From contig NC_087097.1 in assembly GCF_963855985.1 (NCBI RefSeq), positions 4,125,001 through 4,189,000 on the forward strand: DNA of 64,000 bases. The letters are read 5' to 3'. The DNA is from Ostrinia nubilalis (lineage: Eukaryota; Arthropoda; Insecta; Lepidoptera; Crambidae). Below are positions 33,900 through 43,735 of this stretch, one piece after another (positions within the stretch are counted from its first letter, which is position 1; each line of letters begins with the position of its first letter). Position numbers and translations under genes: made by a program. The notes under the pieces are model-generated. The model saw only the letters and a program-made list of their open reading frames with translations. It ran no database searches and had not been told where the DNA came from.

Positions 33900-34131
33900 G
33901 ATGAAATTATTAAAAATACGAGAAAAATAATACGATTATGATAATGAAAAATGAATGATAGTCGGTACGTTACGTGTACGAGGCCCGTCCGTCGCGTTTC
34001 GTTGCTGCGAAGGCCGGGTTTCTGAAGACACGACGAGAAGTCTTCAGAAATTACGTGTATCGAGGTCGCTGGGTATCGCTTCTTCTCCAGTTCGAAAGTA
34101 TTGGTATCCGGCTCGTGTAGGCCAAAAAACT

Positions 34132-34317
34132 TGTAGGTTATTATTCTACATATTGAAACAATAAAACTTGTATTGGCTCGTTGATGTATTCGAGAAATTC
34201 GAGAGAATCGAGTGACATTTGAGTTGAAAAATATTGACAGAAGGAAAAACGAAAAAAAGTAAATATTCTTGCTGGCCAGTGCGCGCAGCCAAGGAGGCGG
34301 CCGTTGCGGCCGCAACA
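34132..34317 (-). repeat. 5' LTR of BEL/Pao element
   Basis: 186-bp copy. Just inside it on the minus strand is agttttttggcctacacgag; I could not assign a tRNA primer with confidence. Confidence 0.92.
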
Positions 34318-34322
34318 GTTGT

Positions 34323-35189
34323 TTTTAAAGGAATAAAATTACTCACATGCTGATGTTGCTGTAGACAGAATTTCGTGTAATGAGAATTATGCTTGCAGTA
34401 CATACAGGTCGTTTGTTGACTGCACTCCGTATGTTTGTGTCCGAACTTCAGACATCTGAAGCATTGCAGGTTATTATTTTTCCATCCACGATTTGCATTC
34501 ATATTCTGCCGACAATACTTGGCAATGTGTCCTTTCTTGCCACATTGAAAACAACTCTTGACTAAAAATGCGTTGTCATTTGTTTCTATTGCTGACGTAG
34601 ACGGCGTCATTTCAGGTTTTTCCAAATTTTGATTTTGATTTTCTTTTCGCATAGTAAGTTCTAGATTAATTCTTGATAGCAGATTTATTAATGTTTTTTC
34701 CGAAGTTTGGGTTGACTCCCACGCAGTTCTAAAAAAAGCAAATTTTTCTGGTAAGCTTGATAAAATTTTAATCATGATTTGTTTCTCGTCTATGCTGTAA
34801 CCCAAATTTCTTAATTTTATTGCTTGATTTTCAATTTCTGCTATGTCAATCATCAAATCCGAATTTGAAAATTTGAATTTGTAAAATTGTTCTAAAAGTT
34901 GGCAAATCTGTGTATCTTCATGTCCTAGAAATAATGTGTCAAATTTTTGTAAAATTTCTTTTGTTGTATTGCAATTCAATGCATATACAACAAATTTATC
35001 ACATAATGAGCTTATTATGATGTATCTTGCTTTTGCATCCTTTCTATTAAAATCCTTTTTGCTCTCAGCATTATCTTCCAAAACACAATCTATATCTTTC
35101 GCTGTCAATAACAATATCAATTTCTTCTTCCAGTTTGTATAGTCTTCTCCTTTTGATAACGTTGATAATTTAAAATTTTCTTCCGACAT
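34323..35189 (-). pseudogene. gag: copia Gag, cut at its 3' end by BEL/Pao
   Basis: Met at 35189, open for about 290 residues until the BEL/Pao target duplication. Order: copia-type gag domain (STLSKGEDYTNWKKKLILLL, ILSSLPEKF), then three consecutive zinc knuckles CFQCGKKGHIAKYC (213-226), CFRCLKFGHKHTEC (243-256) and CMYCKHNSHYTKFC (262-275). Most copia-type Gags have one. The original frame continued into protease, now 3.8 kb away. Confidence 0.88.
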
Positions 35190-35288
35190 ATTGTTGTTTT
35201 AAAATTTTCAAAAACAAAATCAGGATAGATCTTTAACTTTCATTCTTCTTATTCAAGAGATAATTCTTACAGCCCTCTGGGTACGTAC

Positions 35289-35303
35289 GCTGGGCCCATA
35301 ACC
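35289..35303 (-). other. Primer-binding site, internal initiator tRNA-Met
   Basis: Directly inside the 5' LTR the minus strand reads GGTTATGGGCCCAGC. It is complementary to the anticodon arm of eukaryotic initiator tRNA-Met (GCUGGGCCCAUAACC), not to a tRNA 3' end. Drosophila copia is known to be primed by such a tRNA half. Confidence 0.85.
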
Positions 35304-35599
35304 TGTTCGAGGAGTGTGCCTCTCTACACAACTCCTGGGAGGTTATTCTTCAATCATAATAACGCCACTTCAATACTTCACACTTTATTATTAAAATATT
35401 ATCAAAATCTATTACATATTAAATATTAAAACATTTTCAACTGAGTCTATCGAAATCCAATAATACAATGATACAATGTCACATTTTCTTGCTTTTCTAC
35501 ACCTGTCATTATTTTCAAACTTTATTCTATTGCTGTTTACTTTTAAAATAAAACCTGCCAGCAACATGTCATCTCATGATAAAATTCTATATCCTAACA
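35304..35599 (-). repeat. 5' LTR of copia-like element
   Basis: 296-bp copy of 25142-25437, identical by eye. Confidence 0.93.
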
Positions 35600-35640
35600 T
35601 AGGCGATTTAGAACGTACTCGTAAGAATAAATTTTGTAAC

Positions 35641-35790
35641 TTACGCCCGTATTCACAAACATTAGGTACTAGCTCACAGTGCGCGTGGACGCACAGGGTC
35701 ACACACGAACCAATCACAGAGTTCTATTCAACGATGTGCGTTCAATTTGCTGCTTCACTTATTAAGCATCGTTTGTGAATACGGGCGTAT
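35641..35790. mobile_element. Foldback element (cgcccgtattcacaaa family), copy 1
   Basis: Ends ttacgcccgtattcacaaac and gtttgtgaatacgggcgta are inverted repeats. The interior has cgcgtggacgcacagggtca and accaatcacagagttctatt. Further copies at 46426 and 57749, and a degraded one near 40030. It lies 36 bp from the copia target duplication. Confidence 0.78.
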
Positions 35791-36289
35791 GTGTAGCAGT
35801 AAGCCAAATCAGTAAAAGGAAAAAGATAATCCCTAGACCTGAAAAATCATAACCTGAAAAATCATAACTTGAAAAACCTAGTGAGCATTCATACCTAGAA
35901 GTTTAGACCTTACAAATAAAAGGTCACCGTAATGTTTTCTATTCTTAGCCCACATCTTTTAGGTCTTAAATAAAAAGATACGAAAGCAAGAGCGAAAGAA
36001 TATCCAGTTCCATGGACGCATTATCGCGGGTCGGGTGCCTAATATGAAATGAATTCTGCTCCAATGTTGTTTCACTTCACTGATACAGATTTAACGGCTA
36101 TTTGGCTTTCATGCCTAGTTTACAGTGATGTATTGGGGGTCTAATTTGAAAGGCTATTTAAAAAGCCTTTTGAAGTGGCTCTAAGCTCTGAAAGCGTTCT
36201 ACCACACACATTATTTTAAAAGGGGGAATAATTAGGAGGGATTTTTGACTAAACCAGTAACGAAGGAAGCAAACAATAACAAATGACTA
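35791..36289. other. No gene seen
   Basis: Short repeats of cctgaaaaatcataa near 35840-35880; otherwise featureless. Confidence 0.4.
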
Positions 36290-36417
36290 ATGCCCGCTTT
36301 CACCATCAATCCCTAATTTTTAAAAGTGACCCATATGGTACAGGAATTACACATAACAGGAATTTTGTTTTCACAAGGATCACTTAAAAATTAGGGACTG
36401 ACGGTGAAAACGGGCAT
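36290..36417. mobile_element. Palindromic MITE (atgcccgttttcacc family), copy 2
   Basis: Second copy of the 19341-19455 element, with a longer loop containing a duplicated acaggaatt-type segment. Inverted ends atgcccgctttcacc and ggtgaaaacgggcat. Confidence 0.75.
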
Positions 36418-37722
36418 AAGAATAATATAGTTATCCAGGCTATAAATTCTAGTCAACTAAGTAGTAGTTTTGCTAGTTATCAACTAGTACTTACTGACTG
36501 ATTAAATAGGCCAATAGTCGATATAGGTAACTTTACCTCTACAACGCGTATAATAGATTTATGAAGTACAGTGTCTGAAGGCCCTACATTTTGAGGCAAC
36601 TATTTCTAATTAAAACTTCATAATATATAATAACCACTGTTTAAAATTTGATGTGCAGTCATCTATACATTAGCAAATGGAAACAATATTAATTAACTAT
36701 CTGTAAATATAAATAGGAGCTTATAATAAGGATTATAAACGGCCCAATAGCTTTTACACCATAGAACAAATCTTTCCTCTTCCGGGTCCCATTCATGATT
36801 GCCCACCATCCCGGGATTAACGTCAGATTGAATCCCGGGTATCCTGCGGTCCCGTTCTGTATCGCTATTGTGTCCAATTTAATTACTAGGTATTGAACCC
36901 TTCACATTAGGTTTTTGATTAAGTAAGGGTTGAAAAGGATTTCGCGAAAAAGATGTGTAGCTTTCAGAAAGGTACAAACGTAATTACTTGTATTTCCGCT
37001 CTATGGGACGTTATTTCCTCAAAACTTATAGGCATAATAATGTTTTTAAGTACGAGTAGCTTCTCATTTCACTGCGTTTGAATTAAAATTATTAACCGTA
37101 CTGCCTCTGAAGCTACTACAAACAATGTTTTAATTACGGCCAATATTACGGCTCTCTTTTAGCTCTCAATTAAGTAACGTAAAGAAACATTGATCATTTA
37201 TTAATATTGATATAAATTAGTAACCAAGCTCCCGGCTTAATTCTTAATTTATTGTACAATAAAACACATTTAAGGAAAGGGGTGCTCTTGGCTTAAATTC
37301 CCTCGGCAAAGTATCGGCATCTGTTTTGTGTAGCCGTACTAAAGGGAATCGCACACGAGTCATTAAATGCAATAAGAGACACTGAAATTTTATATTTCTT
37401 TTATAGTGTATCGTATTAACGCTTAATGCATTTTAATTTACCATTATCCAGCAGAGCAATCCAGAGGCCTTTATCCAGCAGTGGATGTCATTTGGCTGAA
37501 ACGAACGAAGCATTTTTGTAAAACAATGATAAAAATAAATCGTGTCATAATATACCTAGAGTCAGACTACCAACTCGAACAGATATAAGATTATTCAAGC
37601 TTTTTACTATTCGATTGAAAAAATGTGGCCTAAAAATAGACTGCCCTTTTCGATTCCACCACAAAGTACCGTATTTGTTAAGATTCGTCCGTTCTAAAGG
37701 CAGCGTTACACGAAATACTTAG
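36418..37722. other. No gene; LINE 3' end at 37448-37510
   Basis: 37448-37510 (+) has ccagcagtggatgtcatttg followed by gctgaaacgaacgaa, the 3' terminus of the LINE family seen at 41190. Nothing else recognised. Confidence 0.5.
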
Positions 37723-37968
37723 GCCCAGAACACACGGTGAAACGCAACTGCAACGAAACTGCAACTTCTAGTTACTTTTGAGTTGCATCTAAGTTTCTAC
37801 CATAGATTCCGTTGAGAGACCACACATGACGCGACCAGTTTGACCTGTTTCAAACTGGTCGCGTCAAGTGTGGTCTCAACGAACGCTATGACAGAAACTT
37901 AGATGCAACTCAAAAGTAACTAGAAGTTGCAGTTTCGTTGCAGTTGCGTTTCACCGTGTGTTCTGGGC
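37723..37968. mobile_element. Long foldback element, ~115-bp arms
   Basis: gcccagaacacacggtgaaa at the left is matched by its complement at the right end. The pairing continues through cgcaactgcaacgaaactgc, agttgcatctaagtttct and gacgcgaccagtttgaa almost to the centre. A non-coding hairpin element. Confidence 0.8.
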
Positions 37969-38404
37969 GTAAGACAAATTGACAAACATACCTACGATTC
38001 CTTCCGACATTGACCAGATAGTTTTTATTTCTACATAAGTAACTCTACGCAAAAACAAATTAAGAAAATGTTACCCAAAAAATACGCTGCCCTTTGTGTG
38101 ACCGTACTAAAGGGTGTCTCATACGTTACACGACATCGGGAATGGAATTGTGGATTGGTTTTATAGCGTCGTAACGCTAACGTGCCCTGATTGGCTGTAC
38201 CAGAGCTCTTATTAAAGCATTTTTAATGGCGCTCAGAATGGAGCTAAGTTAATTAAGTGAATCGAATCTCCTCGCTAATTTCTAAATTACCCCTTCTACT
38301 GGATAGGTTTATTTGTTTTCTTTATAGTAGAATAAATAATGAACATGAACGACATTGATACTTCGTGGCGACTATTTTAACGAAACAAAGTTTGATTATG
38401 TAAT
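37969..38404. other. No gene seen
   Basis: No features recognised. Confidence 0.4.
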
Positions 38405-38612
38405 TCTAGCTTTTGCCCGCGGCTTCACCCGCGTGAAATTTAGTCTGTCACAGATCGTCATAAATTATAGACTTTATGTTATTCTGGGTTATAAAAAATA
38501 ATATTGTCAAGTTTTATCAAAATCCATTCAGTAGTTTCTGCGTGAAAGAGTAACAAACATACATCCATCCAGACATCCAAACTTTCGCATTTATAATAAG
38601 TATTAGTAGGAT
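38405..38612 (+). repeat. Lepidopteran 'agcttttgcccgcggcttc' interspersed repeat
   Basis: Starts ctagcttttgcccgcggctt and contains tcaaaatccattcagtagtt, gcgtgaaagagtaacaaac and the end ttcgcatttataat..agtaggat. I recognise this as a very common short interspersed repeat in moths and butterflies. Related words occur in the exon B array (agcttttgcttgcggctt near 10603). Confidence 0.7.
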
Positions 38613-41189
38613 TGAACATGTTTGATTTTGATAAATGCTTTTTTAATCATCTTCATTATACTCGTAGTAAAAGTCGCTAGCTGCACGTCTAATATTCCAT
38701 CATCTACTTTGTGCCAATTTCAATTATTCCGAACTCGACTAAATACAAATTAATGACGTCGACTCTACATAGGTACACTTCCTCAACCTTTCCTGACTTC
38801 CGTGCTCACTTAAATTAGGCAAGAAAACAATATTCTGAAGCATAATCTGCATTAGTCATGTCGCTAGCAATTATCGAAAATTCGTGCTCAGGCTTGGTTC
38901 GAATGCTGATAAGAAAATTTTCTCATTATCGACATGCTTGTTCTACGAAAGTCGAATTAAATTAACAACCAAACGTAGAAACTTGCCCAATTTTAGGAAC
39001 TACAGTTCCTGTATTGTTTTCATCTGTTTACTATATGAATATTATGTAAAAAAGTAATTCTGTGTCTATCTCGTACATCTGAAAGCTTTCAGAGAATCAA
39101 ATAAATTAATCCACATCAAATACAAAGGGAGATTATGTGTATGAATTATTTTCTAAAAAGAAGCACTTAAAAGCAGTTTTTCTCAAAATGACTTAATGGT
39201 TATTTTGCCTGCCAAGACAATTTGTAATAATCAAGTGGATTGAATAAAAAAACTAAATACTTTACCCATTTATTGTCCTGAAGCAGTGGTAGGGTTAATA
39301 CTGGGACGTGTAAAGGTGCTTTTTTAAAGCCTACTTACAGAAATAAATGAGTTTTACTGAGTTTTACTACCAACTAAGTACTCGTACTCTGTAGTTACAC
39401 AAAATTTTCCAATCTAATAATACTTAACTCGAAATGCATGTGATTTAGTACTAAATCCGTTACTTCAGAACCGGAGCTAATGGTCTTCCATCTAAATCCA
39501 ATTTAAATTTTTTTTTTTTTTTTTTATGTGATAGGAGGAAAAACTTTCGGAAATGTCGTCTATTTTGACTCACTCACTCCCCTGGAATAATAGCATGTGT
39601 GAGAGAGACCGATTCATAAGTACAGCAGTATGTTTTTGCAGAATAGGATACCGCTGAATGTAATGTAATTTGTCTGCGCGAGTGCTCCGATGATTTACTT
39701 ATAAATCGTTCTTTAGTAAGCAGGTTTTTAAATAGGAAAGGACTTCGAAAGATAGATAATAACTAATGGTTTTAAGTGCGTGTTGGATCTGGATCTGGCA
39801 ATGAAAATAGAAATGGTTTCGTACAACATTTTACTACTTTAGAAGCTACAATACATAACTTGGAATAAATCCAAACGAAGATACTTAGCGTATATTAAAG
39901 TGGCAGAATGCTAGAGACAGTTTAGCAATAACTTTTACTAAAACTACTTATAAATTAGGCCACAAGTTTTAACTTATTAGGTCATTTATATTTTTGGCAC
40001 AGTGTGAGTCCACCAAGGGGTTTACTATGTCATCGCGTTGAATAGAGCTACTTATGTGATTGGTTCGTGTCACCCTGTGCGTCCTCATAGTAATGTGTGT
40101 GAATTAGGGCGTCAGAATGCTTTAGAGTCATTAACTCTGGGTTTCTGCTACTCTCAAGGAGCAGTCTATAAATCGAATTTATATTCAACGTCGCTACTTA
40201 TCAATGCAATCTTACCCAATTAATTTAAGTAGACAAACATCAGCCTGCAGTAAGTACATTAACAGTCATCAAAAACCGATAAAGTGGGTTGAACTCGTAA
40301 CTCAATTTCCGTAACGAATAATTACGAGTTAAAAGTCGTCTGGGACCGGAAAATTAAGGGGACTGAATTATATTTAATTTGCTCGGAAACTCGCCCAGCC
40401 CTGCGCTGGTATCATTTTTACTAAGGGCCTTTACTTTGTGCCGAAGTGTTTCTCCAACTTAAAGTACTTAATAAACTTTAGCCGCTTTTTTGGTTTTTCT
40501 TTTATCAGTTTTCAACAATTTTAATGAGCTAGGTCTATACTCATCCTCCTTACTTAACAGCCAAAGATAACATTATCTTCCCAAGTCCAATCTATCATCA
40601 TCAATCTTTTTTTTTTAATATATACCAAGGATGCCAGATGCTTGACTTGCTGGATGATGGCAAAGCCTTACTAGTGCCAAAGCAACAAAACCCCATCCAA
40701 TTTCACTTCAATCTTCGTAATTGCATCTGGAGTGAAACTATAAAATTACCCGGCAGTTAGAGATCGGCCGGTGTAGCTCGATTAAGCAAATTGAACTTGG
40801 AGGAAAGAAAGCCGAAACTAATGACCCTGCACTGTTTCTAGCGAAAATTATTGGGAGAACAACTTGGCCATTGTTTACTTCGGAGAATAAATAGGCTTTT
40901 GCACGAGGTATTCCTTGAAGCGTACCTACCCATTTTGAGGCACACCTAATGAAACGGACCTATGTTATGTTGTCCTGGTACTTTTTATTCATCTTCGTAA
41001 ACATAAAGTTCAAAATCTTTTATTAGTAAACATAATGGCACCTCAAAGGAATGGGAATACCTCCCTTCTATCTACCTTCTAGGAACCTCTACCTTTTTGG
41101 CACAACGCATGTAAGATTTAATTTACTAATTCGCAAGTAACAATTTAAAGGCAGAATACAGTATACTTGATTTTAGCAATTCTGCGAGC
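38613..41189. other. No gene seen; degraded foldback copy near 40030-40115
   Basis: 40030-40115 is a decayed relative of the cgcccgtattcacaaa element (gttgaatagagctacttatg, tgattggttcgtgtcaccct). A 21-base T run lies near 39511. The 61-codon frame at 40038 lies within the element. Confidence 0.45.
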
Positions 41190-41490
41190 TATGTCGGTTA
41201 CTTTGGTTCTCCTGCGGATCTACTCATTTCTGATTCGATCACGCAAGTGGCAGTGGGCGGGGCACATAGCTCGTAGAGACGATGGCCGTTGGGGCAGGAA
41301 AGTTCTCGAGTGGCGACCACGGGCTGGAAGACGTAGCGTGGGCAGGCCTCCTACTAGGTGGACCGACGATCTGGTAAAGGTCGCGGGAAGAGCCTGGATG
41401 CGGGCAGCGCGCAGGACCGTTCATTATGGAAAACCTTGGGGGAGGCCTTTGTAAAGCAGTGGACATCATTTGGCTGCAACGAACGAACGA
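41190..41490 (+). pseudogene. Non-LTR retrotransposon C-terminus and 3' end
   Basis: The best-preserved LINE end here. It encodes RKWQWAGHIARRDDGRWGRK, VLEWRPRAGRRSVGRPPTRW and TDDLVKVAGRAWMRAARRT, then gacatcatttggctgcaacg and an ACGA-repeat tail. It is 5' truncated with no reverse transcriptase domain. This is the C-terminal region of proteins annotated as endonuclease-reverse transcriptase in Lepidoptera. Confidence 0.8.
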
Positions 41491-43562
41491 TACAGTATAC
41501 TTTTCTATAGTAAGCTACGAGTATAACATTTCCACTAGGTTCTTTAAAATTTAAATCTTTACTCAGTATATCTTTTTCTATACCTTAACTGACCCGGTGA
41601 ATTTCGTTCCTCATGTATTCATCAGAATAATTTAGGAATCCAATTTCTAATTGTGAAAGATTTTTTCAAATCGGTCCAGTAATTTCTGGGCCTATTCAAA
41701 ACAATCAATTAAACATTTCCTTTTAAAAATATTAGTAGGTATAGATTATAATCACCTCTGTTCATACCTAACAAAATTAATGACTACAAAAGTATCAACT
41801 GAAAATTATTTAAATCGTAACAAAAACGTCTAAACAAATGGTGCAAACGATTGATGAGAAACGTTTTATTCCATTCCAACGAACGTTTAAAAGAAATCAA
41901 AGAGCCTAACAGATTGGAGTGGTCGTCTCTAAAAACTCTTAATTTCCTATTTGCCTTTCAAATAGGCCTCCGCAGCCCTTGACCGGATTGTGTAGTACTT
42001 AGTCAGACCTCTTGAATTTGAAAGGGCTTGGAAGTCTGACCGAATGTTTAAAACAACTTTGGACAACTTTGTGTTAAGTTACGTAGATATTTGAAAACCC
42101 ATACTTACTTAGTAAGGTACTGAAAGATTTTTTTGCTCAATTACTTAACTTATAGATATTTTATAAAATTAACCAAAATTACAGAGAATAACTTTGGATT
42201 TTAATCTAGAGTAGGTAATTTTGCCTAGATTTTTTTCCAAATGCGTCTCTCGCTACAACTACGTATGTAACAACTAAATATGTTTTATTTGCTAAATAAC
42301 GTAAACGTGAAAGTTATTACTGCATGTTTAAACAAGTAACAACAAATAAGCTTACAAAATGAGCTTTAATAAAAGATGAAAGACTCAACTTCCACACAAA
42401 GTTGATCGCCAGTCAGTCACTCGGCGAATTTAATTACGATTTAATAAACCTCTAGCGGAAGTGCGGAGGTCTGGAAGGGCATTTACATTGCGGAATGTAT
42501 TATATTTACTAATATAAAAAGATTTATATTTGTCGGAAAAAAGCGCTTGCTAGCGCTGAGAAACAAACATTAAAGTTGTCGGCGAGAACACGTTTGCTAA
42601 CGCTGCTAACTGCAATAATTATAGTGACGTGATTCATTCATTTTTTAGCAGTGATAGCGCTTGCCGCTTTGCGATCGGCATTTTGCTTACAAGCGCTCCA
42701 AGCACTTTTTTCCGCCATTTGCATTGCCACGAACAAAAATTTGCTACTGCATGGCGTTGTGTCCGTTACACCAGTTATATGAAATTATGAGGTACAGCCG
42801 AGTATTGGCAGTGCTAATATTACAAAATATTATATCGCAGTCAAAACTGCGTACCGCAACAAGTTTATATGATTATATTTTATTTATGTTTGAGTTTGTA
42901 TTCAAATATATCATCGTTAAAACGCGAATATTTTGAAACATTTGCACTGCCACAATTATTTATGAACTCGACTGTACAACAAGGCGGCTTTAGTTATGAA
43001 TTCATTGAAATAGTCCAATATCTCACATTTACAAAAGTCATGGTTCATAAATAAATCCGGTGCCCTTATTCGAGTTAAACCAACAATCGCTAAATAATTC
43101 AATTCCTACTCCTTTTGGTCTAGACGTTTGTAGGCGGAACTTTCAAGAAATATCCAGCTTTTTCTGAATAGTAATATTATTGACCACAAATTGGAGTATT
43201 TTTATGGTGGATGACATAAATATTTCATCTCTGGTGTACCTAGGTTATTCATTTGTAGTACTCGTAGGTAGACCTTTAAAGAACATTAAATATTGATCTT
43301 CTTGATCAGAAATTCCAAAACATGCTTAGTTTATGGCAGTAATCTTCAGCCTTTTTAAGAGAGGCCTCTGCTATGAAAAAAAAAATCAAATGAAAGGCCT
43401 ACCCATAAAGACCTACCACGAAGATCTTTGATAGTAGATCACAACTCTTCTATTCTTAGGACTTAATTGCTAGCAAGTTCTACGAAAGGACCATAAAAAA
43501 ATCATCAACATTTTATTTAGATACAAAAACTAAGAGAACTTATGAGATTGCGATTCAAATTA
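41491..43562. other. No gene seen
   Basis: Near 42540-42760 the word agcgct and related inverted pieces recur (aagcgcttgctagcgctga, gatagcgcttgccgc). This may be an old foldback element without clear ends. Confidence 0.4.
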
Positions 43563-43735
43563 AAGTTTTTTTTTTATGCTAGACAAGGCAGGTATTTAAC
43601 CGCAATCGCACCTGGTGTTAAGTGAGATGCATTCTAGGATGGAACATATCTGCCCTGTAAGTGCCTATTCACTCTCGCCTTGAAAACGCCCGGATTATAG
43701 TGTTCAGGAAATACAGAAGCAGGTTACATATACCT
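43563..43735 (+). repeat. Interspersed repeat (gcaggtatttaaccgcaatcg family)
   Basis: Sequence tttatgctagacaaggcagg, cgcacctggtgttaagtgag, ctcgccttgaaaacgcccgg matches a repeat I recognise from many lepidopteran loci. A diverged second copy is at 45055-45150 (gcaggtatttgtctgcaatc). Confidence 0.6.

Larger units (their letters stand above)
30536..34317 (-). mobile_element. Internally deleted BEL/Pao element nested in copia
   Basis: 3,782 bp, minus strand, target duplication GTTGT (30531-30535 and 34318-34322). LTRs of 186 bp look identical. Gag and protease are intact (32043-33899) and the C-terminal half of integrase remains (30803-31555). Reverse transcriptase, RNase H and the integrase N-terminus are missing and replaced by about 480 bp of non-coding DNA. 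A purine-rich tract (complement of tgccccccgcg) abuts the 3' LTR. It inserted between copia gag and protease. It cannot replicate on its own. Confidence 0.9.
25142..35599 (-). mobile_element. Ty1/copia LTR retrotransposon with nested insertions
   Basis: A 10,458-bp composite on the minus strand. It has 296-bp LTRs identical by eye, target duplication TAGGC (25137-25141 and 35600-35604), and a copia-type primer site complementary to the anticodon arm of initiator tRNA-Met. Pol domains come in copia order: protease, integrase, reverse transcriptase, RNase H. A BEL/Pao element (30536-34317) is inserted between gag and protease, and a ~1.7-kb insert splits the pre-integrase region. Coding parts contain several stops and frameshifts. 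Without the inserts the element is about 5 kb, typical for copia. Confidence 0.9.

Noticed and set aside
36689..36877. 62-codon minus-strand frame with a hydrophobic end
   Set aside because: No supporting splice sites or family resemblance.
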